Positions 9,195-17,080 are shown, counted from the stretch's first letter. The stretch is 20,680 nt of DNA from CAUZEO01 sp963578625 (GCA_963578625.1 CAUZEO010000044.1:1-20680); one strand, 5' to 3'. The notes: generated by a model not told the origin, from the sequence alone. Program-made: numbers and translations.

Positions 9195-9853
9195 CTAATT
9201 GAGGCGCCGGGGTTTGCCGAAGAGGAGGACGAATCCCAGGATCAGGAGGCAGGCCGATCCGGGCTCAGGAATGGTTCCGTCGGTTGACAAGATCTCGGTG
9301 GCGACGCCCAACTCCGCCCAGGTTAGCGCGGAACTAACACCGCCGTCCACTCTCCGTTCAGATCCTGGTTCAGGCTGTTGTCCTGGGTTGCTAGCGCCAG
9401 AACCAGGCTCAAGGGAGAGGTCTGGTCAATGAGAATGGGCGTGGGCATCGAAGCGATGCGCACTGACAATCTCGTTAAAGGGCAGGCTGAAAACTCAGGA
9501 AATAATCGGTTGGGTCATTGCCGCTCTGGGTGCTCCCATTGTCGATGTCAAAATCGGTCGCACCCGGGTCAATGATGGAGTTCACTGCCTGCCAGTCGTA
9601 ATTGGCGACTGGGGAGGGCGACAGCACCTGGACAAAGTTGGCCATGGGCGGTGACTCGATCGATGTCTCCGACCAGGTCGGCCTCGGGGCTGCCTGTCTG
9701 CTGGTCTGCAAAAGGGTCCGATTTCCTCCAGGATAGGCAATCGGTGTCCAGTTGGCAGTCGGACTGTCGATGATCAGGTCTGCGCGGGTGAAGATCGCGG
9801 TGCATATTTGCACCATTGCAATAATCGCAATGGTGAGCCGTGGTTCTCTCCAC
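9195..9853 (-). pseudogene. Decayed gene for a PEP-CTERM exported protein
   Basis: Read on the minus strand, a GTG at 9853 with AGGGAG eight bases upstream starts VERTTA. After a one-base shift it becomes a signal peptide (IAIIAMVQICTAIFTRADLI) and then IIDSPTANWTPIAYPGG. The next recognisable piece, DPFADQQTGSPEADLVGDID (about 9718-9659), is in another frame. NYDWQAVNSIIDPGATDFDI and TDYFLSFQPAL return to the second frame and stop at 9475. Further pieces follow across more shifts: DQTSPLSLVLALATQDNSLN, GVDGGVSSALTWAELG, and finally the sorting tail TIPEPGSACLLILGFVLLFG followed by KPRRLN and a stop. The tail has the PEP motif, a hydrophobic helix and basic residues that exosortase systems recognise. 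Intact relatives would be secreted and processed at the envelope. Four or more frameshifts and a shortened middle make a working product very unlikely. Confidence 0.75.
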
Positions 9854-9938
9854 GGCCTATTCTCCCTGTGCCAATGTTACGCCAACATGGAAGGCAGGTG
9901 ACATGCCGTTTCTGTAGTGATCCTCCGGTAGCGAGTTT

Positions 9939-9968
9939 TCTTCGGCGGGGCGCAGATCTTCGGCGGGG
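9939..9968 (+). promoter_or_regulatory. Two direct copies of TCTTCGGCGGGG upstream of the VKOR fusion gene
   Basis: The identical 12-mers lie at 9939-9950 and 9957-9968, 18 bases from start to start. They sit about 105 bases before the ATG used for the VKOR gene, or just before an alternative GTG start at 9981. Tandem sites at near two-turn spacing can bind a regulator, but this is only a suggestion from the spacing. Confidence 0.25.
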
Positions 9969-10073
9969 GAAGGAATTCTGGTGGTTTTTAGATCGAAAAC
10001 TGATATCTTCTTCAGAACTCGAAAATGCCCACGCTCTCAGATACCACTCAACAGGACCGAGCCTGACGCCGCC

Positions 10074-11978
10074 ATGAGCAAGAAATCACACAAGGGAAAG
10101 CCACATAAGGTCGATTCGGTAATCACGGCACCGCCCGATCTCACGGATACTTCGTTGCCTCCCCCGCTTCTCATCGCCGGCATCCTCTGTCTTCTCATCG
10201 CCCTGGCGGGGAGCGGCACACTGGTATTTACGCACTTCGCTCACCTGGACCTACCGGGTTGTGGTCCGGGCAGTGCATGCGCGGATGCGCAGGCAAGCGT
10301 ATTCGGCAAAATTCCGGTCCTCAATTGGCCGATGTCCCACGTAGGATTTGCCTGGTTCCTTGGACTACTCACCGCATGGTTGAGTTTCGCGCGACGCGGG
10401 CTGTCGCCAACCTTTCGCGCACTGGTACGAATCGGCGCGGCCGGCTCCCTCGCCTTCCTGGTGATCATGATGGTGAAGCAGTATTTATGCGTATACTGCG
10501 TCACGACCCACCTCGCGAATTTCGGGCTGCTTGCCTGCGTCGAGCTCGCGTGGCGCAAACCCCGGCTTCTTGAAAACGATGTTTCCGTCACCTTGTCCGT
10601 CGTCGGCCTGGCGACCATCATCATGATCCCCATGGAGATCCTGCAGAATCGTGCCTCGGCCGACAGAGCGCGGCAGGAAACCGATGCTTCGGTAGCGGAA
10701 GTGATCGCGGCCTCAAGCGAAAACAACCCGAACGCTTTTGTGGGACGCTATGTCAGAGGCCCTAAACGCGCGGCGCTGCGGATGGTTCTCTTTTCAGACT
10801 TCCAGTGCGAGATCTGCAAGACGGTCGAGCAGGAGCTGCGAACGATCATGGCCGGCAGGTCGGATATCGCAGTCTCCATAAAGCACTTCCCGCTGTCCAG
10901 CGACTGCAATGAATACCTGGCGCGCTACGGCGCGAACATGCACCCAAACGCCTGCCGCGCAGCTCAGGCTGCGGAAGCCGCCGGAATCCTGAAAGGCGAT
11001 AAAGGATTTTTCGAGCTACACGATCTTCTTTTCCAGAAGTACGCCGGAGATTTCACGGACGACCAGATTCGAGGAGACCTGGCCAGGCTTGGATATAAAC
11101 CCGAGGAATTCTTCCGGGTCATGAAAGAGGAGGAGACGGTTCGCCGAATCAAGGCCGACATTGATGAGGGCCGCTCGCTGGGGCTGCATTACACGCCCAT
11201 GGTGTTTATCAACGGTGTCCAGGTCAAGGGTGTGAGACAATCCGGTATGCTTACGCGCGCGGTGAATCAGATTACCGCCGCCAATCCACGCGCCCTCGCA
11301 TGGGGAGAGGCGGGAGATGTTCCGGCAGACGCCGATACGAAGATCATCGCCGACTGGCGGGCCAGTCCAAAGGTGCAACTTCCCCCCGACCACTTCCGTT
11401 GGTCCCTGGGCGAGGAGAACGATGCGAACCGGATCGTTGATGTCGTAGTGTTTGGCGACTACCAGGAAAAAAATACACGGCTGGCAGACGAAATCATGCG
11501 AAACCGCGTCGAAATGCAACCGGGAATTCGATATACCTTCCGGCACTGTCCTTTCGATCAGAAATGTAATCCAAATATTTCCAAGACCTTCCATCCCCAG
11601 GCATGTCTGGCGGCACGAGCCTCGGAAGCCACCGGCGTGCTGGGCGGCACCAACATGTTCTGGAAAATGCACAAATGGCTCTGGCCGAATTTCAGCCGCT
11701 TCAATATGGACAACTTCAAGAAAGTCAGCAGAGGCTTTGGACTTGATCCTGAAATATTTGCCGAAACAATGATCTCCAGCGAAGTGGAGGCGGCGTTACA
11801 GGAGGATGTACAGGCGACATGGACCCTCAACATTAAATCAATCCCCACGATCTACGTTAACGGGAAGCATCTTGCGAGGTGGAGATTACAGGAAGACGAG
11901 AAAATAACGATCCTGCTGGATGAAATTGCAGGTCCCGTTGTATCCGAAACGGATCCCAAGCCTCCCGGCACTCCCTGA
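10074..11978 (+). CDS. VKOR-DsbA-DsbA-like fusion, disulfide-bond forming membrane protein
   Basis: A 634-residue fusion. After a polar tail (1-30), residues 31-190 form a vitamin K epoxide reductase domain with about five membrane helices, loop cysteines C63 and C69 (PGCGPGSAC) and the quinone-side CVYC (C139, C142). Residues 215-400 form a DsbA/Thioredoxin_4 domain with CEIC (C245, C248), a cis-proline in HYTPMVFING (P375) and an extra pair C278/C294. Residues 450-620 repeat the same domain, but the CXXC site reads E465-K-N-T468. It keeps the cis-proline (SIPTIYVNG, P591) and the extra cysteines C498/C511. The VKOR part should reoxidise the first DsbA domain with quinone, giving disulfides to periplasmic proteins. 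The second domain may bind substrate. ATG 10074 is chosen on composition; the in-frame GTG at 9981 has a better Shine-Dalgarno (AAGGA, six bases) but adds 31 unlikely residues. Confidence 0.88.
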   Translation: MSKKSHKGKPHKVDSVITAPPDLTDTSLPPPLLIAGILCLLIALAGSGTLVFTHFAHLDLPGCGPGSACADAQASVFGKIPVLNWPMSHVGFAWFLGLLTAWLSFARRGLSPTFRALVRIGAAGSLAFLVIMMVKQYLCVYCVTTHLANFGLLACVELAWRKPRLLENDVSVTLSVVGLATIIMIPMEILQNRASADRARQETDASVAEVIAASSENNPNAFVGRYVRGPKRAALRMVLFSDFQCEICKTVEQELRTIMAGRSDIAVSIKHFPLSSDCNEYLARYGANMHPNACRAAQAAEAAGILKGDKGFFELHDLLFQKYAGDFTDDQIRGDLARLGYKPEEFFRVMKEEETVRRIKADIDEGRSLGLHYTPMVFINGVQVKGVRQSGMLTRAVNQITAANPRALAWGEAGDVPADADTKIIADWRASPKVQLPPDHFRWSLGEENDANRIVDVVVFGDYQEKNTRLADEIMRNRVEMQPGIRYTFRHCPFDQKCNPNISKTFHPQACLAARASEATGVLGGTNMFWKMHKWLWPNFSRFNMDNFKKVSRGFGLDPEIFAETMISSEVEAALQEDVQATWTLNIKSIPTIYVNGKHLARWRLQEDEKITILLDEIAGPVVSETDPKPPGTP

Positions 11979-12415
11979 ACAACTTTTCCTGCCGCAACGA
12001 CTTCCCCGCTTCCCGGTTTTTCGGCCTCGAATGGGCTTGGGTTCTGTCCTACCGAGGCGTTGCGAGGATCCGATAGTCTTTCGAAGCCGCTGCGGCTATA
12101 TTAGCAGTCCAAACAGTGGAGGCGATTGGCCAGGCACCCGGCTCGTTGATCCACGCGTCAGGTTCGTAACCGACGCGGCGGAAACCACCTGTGCGCATAA
12201 AATCCGGGACAGTCCCCATCCAAACCATGACCGTCTATTCCACAAACTCATAGATCTCTACATAAGATCGCACATGCCTCGGCCCAGTAAATTGAATCAC
12301 TCCAGGGACTCGGCTGTTTACTTCCTTTAGGATTGGATCAAGGCAAATTTGGCTATATTTCAAGTAAAACGACATCCGGATCGTTGAAATTACCACTTCA
12401 TGATAGTTGTGGGGC
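11979..12415. other. Intergenic stretch of 437 bases, no gene recognised
   Basis: No reading frame here looks coding. It contains the second GGGACAGTCCC palindrome (12206-12216). A short open stretch from ATG 12273 (MPRPSKLNHS...) has the kind of start seen in Y1 transposases but ends after 19 codons and shows no motif, so it is not called. Confidence 0.4.
12206..12216. repeat. 11-bp palindrome GGGACAGTCCC, copy 2
   Basis: Identical to the copy at 8946-8956, with no similarity in the bases just outside beyond a C or A. It lies in the spacer between the VKOR fusion gene and the uronate-isomerase-like gene. Confidence 0.5.
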
Positions 12416-13753
12416 GTGCATCGGGAACTGAAAGATGAGCTGGAATCGGCGTTATCGGAGCTTCCAGTCTTCGACATCCACACTCACCTGATAGGCGGAA
12501 AGCTGGGCGCCCGGGGATTACACGATATTCTTTTATATCATATGGGTGTCACCGACCTGCACGGCGCGGGCTGCCCGAGTGGTTCCCGGCTTACCGAATT
12601 TCCCGGCTGGCCGGACGAGGCTGAGGCGGCACATCGAATCGAAGAGGCACTTCCCTTTTTACCCATGGTGCAAAACACCAGCACATCCTGGGGAACCAGG
12701 ATGATCCTTCGGGATCTTTACCAATGGGACGAACCGGTAACGGTGGAGAACTGGCGCAGGATAGACGACCAGGTGCGGGAACGCTCGAATGATCGCGTAT
12801 GGCAGAGGAGCATCCTGGACAACCTGAACATCCGACGCACCGGGACCGAGATTATGCGGCGCGGCGAGGGAGAAGACGACGATCGCCTACAATATTCGCT
12901 GGAATGGGGATTCTTTACTCGATGTCAGTGGGGTGAATACGACACCGCGCTCTACGAACTGGAACGATGCTGGGGACGGCTCCCTGAATCTCCAATGCCG
13001 ATCGGTGCGGGGAAACGCCCAGTGCCGGATCGAACGATTGAATCGCTCGAAGACGTGCATGCCGCTCTGGAGCACTATCTCGAACATATTCCCTACAGCG
13101 ACATCCTGGCTACCGCGACTCACTTCTCCACGGACATTGATTACCTGGACGTCACCGAAAACGAAATGTCCGACGCACTGCGACGACGAAACGTGGCCGG
13201 TCTCGCCGAACGCAATATGTATTCCTCCTACATCAACGAAATTTTTCTCTCCGGCCTGGAGCGACGCGCCGACGACATCGTATTTCAGTTCAGCCTGGGC
13301 GCTGAGCCGCTTCCCCATGAAACGGGCAGCAGGGTATCGCAGAATACGATTAGGCAGGTTGCGGAGATGATCGGCCGTCATCCTCGATTGCGATTCCAGT
13401 GCTTCCTGGCAAGCCGGCACGCGAACCAGTCCCTATGCACGATGTGCCGCGAGCTACCGAATCTCTCTGTGATAGGATATTGGTGGCACAATTTTTTTCC
13501 ATCCATCATCGAACCGGTCATGTCCGAACGCCTGGACATGTTGCCGGTGAACAAGCAGATCGGATTCTTTTCGGACGCTTACTGCCTGGAGTGGGTGTAC
13601 GCGAAAATGATCATTGTAAGAAAGTGCATGGCGAACGTTCTCGCCGGCAAGATCGATGCGGGTCAATACACGAAGCACGATGCGCTGGAGATCGCCGGGC
13701 AAATTCTGTACCATACTCCTGAGTCTCTCCTGGGATTTGAACCGTACCAGTGA
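12416..13753 (+). CDS. Uronate isomerase-like amidohydrolase-superfamily protein
   Basis: A protein of about 445 residues that resembles glucuronate/uronate isomerases (UxaC) in layout. It has an N-terminal helix, then the metal-binding HxH of FDIHTHLIGG (H22, H24), the central LDNLNIRRTGTE region, the loop ATATHFSTDIDYLD, and a C-terminal metal-ligand-type segment IGFFSDAYCLEWVYAK with the helix MIIVRKCMANVLAGKI. True UxaC proteins interconvert glucuronate and fructuronate. This one departs from the usual FDPHCHL and SDSRSF motifs, so it belongs to a side branch whose substrate is unknown. No ATG is available: an in-frame TAG at 12404 limits the start to TTG 12407 or GTG 12416, and neither has a clear Shine-Dalgarno. 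GTG is preferred. It appears to stand alone and may be transcribed from the spacer upstream. Confidence 0.72.
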   Translation: MHRELKDELESALSELPVFDIHTHLIGGKLGARGLHDILLYHMGVTDLHGAGCPSGSRLTEFPGWPDEAEAAHRIEEALPFLPMVQNTSTSWGTRMILRDLYQWDEPVTVENWRRIDDQVRERSNDRVWQRSILDNLNIRRTGTEIMRRGEGEDDDRLQYSLEWGFFTRCQWGEYDTALYELERCWGRLPESPMPIGAGKRPVPDRTIESLEDVHAALEHYLEHIPYSDILATATHFSTDIDYLDVTENEMSDALRRRNVAGLAERNMYSSYINEIFLSGLERRADDIVFQFSLGAEPLPHETGSRVSQNTIRQVAEMIGRHPRLRFQCFLASRHANQSLCTMCRELPNLSVIGYWWHNFFPSIIEPVMSERLDMLPVNKQIGFFSDAYCLEWVYAKMIIVRKCMANVLAGKIDAGQYTKHDALEIAGQILYHTPESLLGFEPYQ

Positions 13754-13771
13754 ACCGGTACCGGAGTGAAG

Positions 13772-13791
13772 CGCCTGTAAAACAACAGGCG
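13772..13791. terminator. Stem-loop after the uronate isomerase-like gene
   Basis: CGCCTGT and ACAGGCG form a seven-base perfect stem with a six-base A-rich loop, 18 bases after the stop. The bases that follow on the plus strand (TAGTTAAGAGTTT) are only weakly T-rich. It lies between convergent units and could serve either strand, though poorly. Confidence 0.4.
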
Positions 13792-13811
13792 TAGTTAAGA
13801 GTTTCAGCGGT

Positions 13812-14835
13812 TTATCGACTCGAACACGCGGCGACGGTGGCGCCGGCCGCGGGAAGCCCTAGCTCGCGTTCGGGGACAAAAACCATCTCTTTCGCCTCTG
13901 GTGATTGTCCGAATGGGGACCAGAACTGAATCGCCGCATACCCGGTCGGATCGTCCGGGTCGGAGCGCAGCGCCAGTTCAAATGTGCCGTAGCCACTGGT
14001 TGCCACAATACCGTACAGTTTTCAGGTGAATTTAATGAAAAATCAAGCACCGCACGGCCACGGAATGTGACAATCTCAAAAATCGCTTTCGGCTCCATCA
14101 CTTTGGTAATCGTCGCCAGGGAAGCCAACTCATCGATTAGGGTTGAAATACCTTTTCCGACAGTGTGTTCAATCGAGATCCTCGAGCCGATCGGTGGCCA
14201 CCAGAGGCTTTCGGTATCCCGGTCCCACAGCAGGAATGCGTCCATACCACCCCACACTTTCCGGTCCGCATAGGTGTAGCCGCTTACCGAAAACGTGAAT
14301 GTGTGTCCGTCCAGATTGCGGTCATAGACCGCGCCAAGGTCGGCGAGAATGCAATAGGCCGCCAACCACGTCATTCACGACCTCATGCCGCTGCAGCAAG
14401 ATCAAAGGATACACACACCCTGGCTTGATCCCCCACCCGCACCACCAGCATCCGGTCCGATCCATCAAACCACGGATCCGCCGCTTGTGCGGACACGAAC
14501 GTCGGCTCGATCAAAGCGGGAAAGCTTTCGCGCCCGAGCCCATAATGAAGTTGATCTTGATTCAGCCGAAACTCGGTGACATCAAAATGGTCATCGGGGA
14601 ATTTTCCCGCCCAGAGATATCGTCGCCCGTCCCCTGTCTCGATCAGGTTCGACGGCGAACTCACCGCCGTCCGGGAAAACCGCCGGCACCGTGCCTCCGA
14701 TTCAAGTCCTCTGGTCGAACGAGTCCCAAATAAGAGGGTTCCAGATGAACAATGATCGCGTGCAACGCCAGCAAGCCAGTCAGGATTCCCCAGAGCGGGC
14801 GTCCCAGTCCTGCTTTCTCTGATTTCCCTCTGACA
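13812..14835 (-). pseudogene. Decayed DUF3179-type membrane-anchored protein gene
   Basis: On the minus strand the remnant starts without a usable start codon as a hydrophobic anchor (LWGILTGLLALHAIIVHLEP, about 14790-14731). It continues in another frame from 14664 as RYLWAGKFPDDHFDVTEF, LHYGLGRESFPALIEPTFVS and ADPWFDGSDRMLVVRVGD, and stops at 14383. The HEVVNDVVGG-like piece (EVVNDVVGG) lies in a second frame. AYCILADLGAVYDR, TFTFSVSGYTYADRKVWGG and LLWDRDTESLWWPPIGSRIS lie in a third. Near 14000 the frame shifts again, to GYGTFELALRSDPDDPTG, ending at 13812. The order 'EVVND..GG, TYC.LAD, tFgVSG, lWDRdTeSLWwp.iG' is the DUF3179 signature as I remember it; the function of that family is unknown. 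Fragments in all three frames and the missing start show that the gene is dead. The last 60 codons may come from something else. Confidence 0.68.
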
Positions 14836-14893
14836 TCCCGAATAGGTCGTGTGTCCCGGGTTTTAGCTTACGCCGGGAGCAAGGGTTTCCCGG

Positions 14894-15766
14894 TTACGAG
14901 TCCCATCGACTGGGATTGATTCCCGGCGCCTCATTCGCTAGATCCGGAGGGCGGTTGGGGACGTCAAAATCGATCGATCGAATGTTGGGACTCCGAAATA
15001 GTTCTCGGACTGCCGCCGGCAGCATCTTCAATCGTTCCGGGTCGTGCTCTTCCACCTCGGCCAACGGGCCCGCCCACGCCGGCCGGTAGGCAACCGCCAG
15101 CATGCGCCGGTCCCGGTTGCTGTAGTTCGGAAAATTTCCGTGAAAGACCTTTTGATTGATCAGGACCGCGGAACCGGCCTTGCAGGTAACCATCAATTCT
15201 TCGGGATGCCGCAGGTACCGGTGATACGGATTGCCGTCCGCATGCAGGGAAAGATGCGAGCGAGGGACGACCTTGAAAGGCGCACATTCGGGCGTCAAAT
15301 CGTCGAGGTAATACAAGGCCCTTACCAGGCAGGGACTGCTCGACCCCAAACCAAAAATCTTCGACCCATACGGCTGGGCATCGGTGTGCACCGCAATTCC
15401 CGGATGCCCCGGCCGTGACAAACTGTATCGAAAAGTGCAGAATACGACATCATCACCGAAAAGTGCTTCGAGGAATTTCATCATCTCGGGCAAGGCAATC
15501 ACGGAGATCGCGCCGGGGGAGTCGGTCCACTCCACATGGCTGGCTCCGCGCTGGTGTTCACTGTAGTCAACCGCGGTTGTCGGGAGCCGATCCAACTCTT
15601 TATGGATCTTCTCAATCTGGCCCGCCGGCAGCAGGTCCGGCAATACGACATACCCTTCCAGTTCCAAGTACCGAATTCGATCTGCGGGGGTCAAGGCTGC
15701 CCAATCCACATCGGGAAGGTGGGCCGATTCGAGATCGTTTCGATCATTTGTTGGTTGAGTGTGCAT
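14894..15766 (-). CDS. Phytanoyl-CoA dioxygenase (PhyH) family Fe(II)/2-oxoglutarate oxygenase
   Basis: A 290-residue double-stranded beta-helix oxygenase. The iron-binding facial triad is complete: H127 and D129 in GIAVHTDAQPYG, and the distal histidine H209 in INQKVFHGNFPNYSN. The 2-oxoglutarate-binding arginine is within NRDRRMLAVAYRPAW (218-221). The N-terminal RIRYLELEGYVVLPDLL and the middle LVRALYYLDDLTPECAPFKV with VPRSHLS are typical of PhyH proteins, which hydroxylate small molecules or lipids using O2 and 2-oxoglutarate. The substrate cannot be told. The ATG at 15766 has GGAG eight bases upstream, better than an in-frame ATG seven codons earlier. The gene is divergent from the PAS/receiver gene and not in an operon. 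Confidence 0.87.
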   Translation of the reverse strand: MHTQPTNDRNDLESAHLPDVDWAALTPADRIRYLELEGYVVLPDLLPAGQIEKIHKELDRLPTTAVDYSEHQRGASHVEWTDSPGAISVIALPEMMKFLEALFGDDVVFCTFRYSLSRPGHPGIAVHTDAQPYGSKIFGLGSSSPCLVRALYYLDDLTPECAPFKVVPRSHLSLHADGNPYHRYLRHPEELMVTCKAGSAVLINQKVFHGNFPNYSNRDRRMLAVAYRPAWAGPLAEVEEHDPERLKMLPAAVRELFRSPNIRSIDFDVPNRPPDLANEAPGINPSRWDS

Positions 15767-15800
15767 GGCGCCGTCTCCGCAATTCACTCGGTCATAGAAC

Positions 15801-15830
15801 TTGAATTCGCGTCAATTGACTAGATATTAT
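15801..15830 (+). promoter_or_regulatory. Candidate sigma-70-type promoter for the PAS/receiver gene
   Basis: TTGAAT (15801-15806) and TATTAT (15825-15830) are 18 bases apart in the AT-rich divergent spacer. A start of transcription near 15837 would leave about 100 bases before the preferred ATG at 15940. The match is moderate and the promoter rules of this lineage are not known. Confidence 0.3.
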
Positions 15831-15939
15831 TGAGCAGAAATCGCCCATTGCGGAAAAGAGTGAAATTCGCACCGTGGTACCCAAATTGCTCCATCTTTCT
15901 CCGAAGCAAACCGTACGTACCAGGAGTAAATACCGCACC

Positions 15940-16968
15940 ATGCAAATTGCCGGATCATCCGTACAGAACATCTATCCTGTCCTGTTCAATCACTATCTGG
16001 AACCAAGCCTGCTTGCCGACTCCCTCACCGGGGAAATCCTGGAAGCCAACCAGGCCGCAGTTCGGTTTCTACGACGCCCCCCCACTCAACTGATCGGGCA
16101 GCCGCTCACCATTCTGCTTCCAACCGGTCAGGAGAACGCCCTGGACGGGTTTCTTGAATCGATTCGCATCGACGGACGTACCCAGAACGCAGTCGAACTT
16201 CAATTGGGATCCGGCGAAACGGCATCCTCGCAAATAATTGCCCAATCAATCGATATGGGCGGGAGTGCCACTCTCCTTGTAACGCTAAAAGGTGATCAAC
16301 GCGGAAGCCTGAGCGACACCACCGATACCAAGGTCAATCAATTGCAACACCATATTCAGTCGATTCAGGAGCTGTGCTCCGGACTCAACAACCCGATTCA
16401 GGAACTGCTCAGCACGGTCGAATTGCAGGGAAACTTGAGGCTGAAACGGGTCGCGGAAACGTCGTCTTCCATCCTTAGAAAACTCCGGCACCTGGAGAAT
16501 CCGCCCGGCCAGCCTCGGTCAGCTACTCAGGCAGCGCGCGTGCCGCGAAAAACGTACGGAAAACCGTGCACGCAAAACGCCGTACTCATCGTCGATGACG
16601 ACACCAATGTAAGAAACCTTTTTAACAACATTCTTCGCATCGGGATCCCTAACATCGAGCTGGAGATGGCCAACGACGGTCAGATCGCGGTGGAAGCGTT
16701 CAAAGAACACCACCACGAGCTCGTGCTCCTCGATCTCAACATGCCACGCATGGGCGGCGAGGCGGCCTACGTGCAAATCGAAGCCGTCTGCAGAGAAAAG
16801 TTCTGGGAAATTCCAACTGTGATCATCTGCACCGGCTTCGACGGAAAGAACGCGATCCCGCGAATGCTTGAGAAAGACGACAGACACACCTGTCTGTTCA
16901 AGCCTGTCCTTAAGGAAGAGCTGATAGACGAAGTGAATCGTTGCCTCGCTCGGCCGGAAGACAGCTAA
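15940..16968 (+). CDS. PAS / degenerate HisKA / receiver-domain signalling protein
   Basis: A 342-residue cytoplasmic protein with no membrane segment. Residues 18-115 form a PAS-like sensor (LLADSLTGEILEANQAAVRF, IGQPLTILLP). Residues 130-186 form a helical pair resembling a histidine-kinase dimerisation domain: ELCSGLNNPIQELL matches the 'AHE(I/F)NNP' H-box, but the phosphate-accepting histidine is serine (S147), and no ATPase domain follows. Residues 213-336 form a complete receiver domain with acidic pocket D219/D220, phospho-acceptor D265 (LVLLDLNMPRMGG), T298 (ICTGFD) and K321 (LFKPV). It has no DNA-binding or enzymatic output. The protein probably receives phosphate from a separate kinase and signals through dimer or partner contacts. 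The ATG at 15940 is preferred, with AGGAG 13 bases upstream; an in-frame GTG at 15874 would add 22 residues. Confidence 0.82.
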   Translation: MQIAGSSVQNIYPVLFNHYLEPSLLADSLTGEILEANQAAVRFLRRPPTQLIGQPLTILLPTGQENALDGFLESIRIDGRTQNAVELQLGSGETASSQIIAQSIDMGGSATLLVTLKGDQRGSLSDTTDTKVNQLQHHIQSIQELCSGLNNPIQELLSTVELQGNLRLKRVAETSSSILRKLRHLENPPGQPRSATQAARVPRKTYGKPCTQNAVLIVDDDTNVRNLFNNILRIGIPNIELEMANDGQIAVEAFKEHHHELVLLDLNMPRMGGEAAYVQIEAVCREKFWEIPTVIICTGFDGKNAIPRMLEKDDRHTCLFKPVLKEELIDEVNRCLARPEDS

Positions 16969-17036
16969 TATTCGCGAATTTGAAAATCTCCAGCCCTTTC
17001 GACCCCTGTTGTTTCTCTTCCCGGGCTGTCGGTCAC

Positions 17037-17080
17037 AAAGGGTCATTTTGCTACGCGATCGCGTAGCAAAATGACTCTTT
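17037..17080. terminator. 44-bp near-perfect palindrome, hairpin between the receiver and U32-like genes
   Basis: The core 17042-17075 is a perfect 34-base palindrome (half: GTCATTTTGCTACGCGA). It extends to 22 pairs per arm with one G-T pair, from AAAGGG on the left to CTCTTT on the right, and has essentially no loop. The A-run before and the T-run after resemble a two-way transcription terminator, 70 bases after the receiver gene stop. A palindrome this long without a loop could also be a protein-binding site or a repeat element. Confidence 0.55.

Noticed and set aside
9981..10073. N-terminal extension of the VKOR fusion from GTG 9981
   Set aside because: The Shine-Dalgarno is good, but the 31 residues look noncoding and the polar lysine-rich tail after ATG 10074 is a more natural start. 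Kept as an alternative.
12273..12330. Possible Y1 (REP-associated) transposase start MPRPSKLNHS
   Set aside because: It stops after 19 codons and lacks the HUH or tyrosine motifs; resemblance is limited to the first few residues.
12235..12483. 82-codon open frame on the minus strand in the spacer before the uronate-isomerase-like gene
   Set aside because: It overlaps the start of that gene, has no Shine-Dalgarno and matches nothing I recognise.
17053..17064. GCGATCGC as a cyanobacterial HIP1 element
   Set aside because: It is simply the centre of the long palindrome, is not repeated across the window, and nothing else points to a cyanobacterium.
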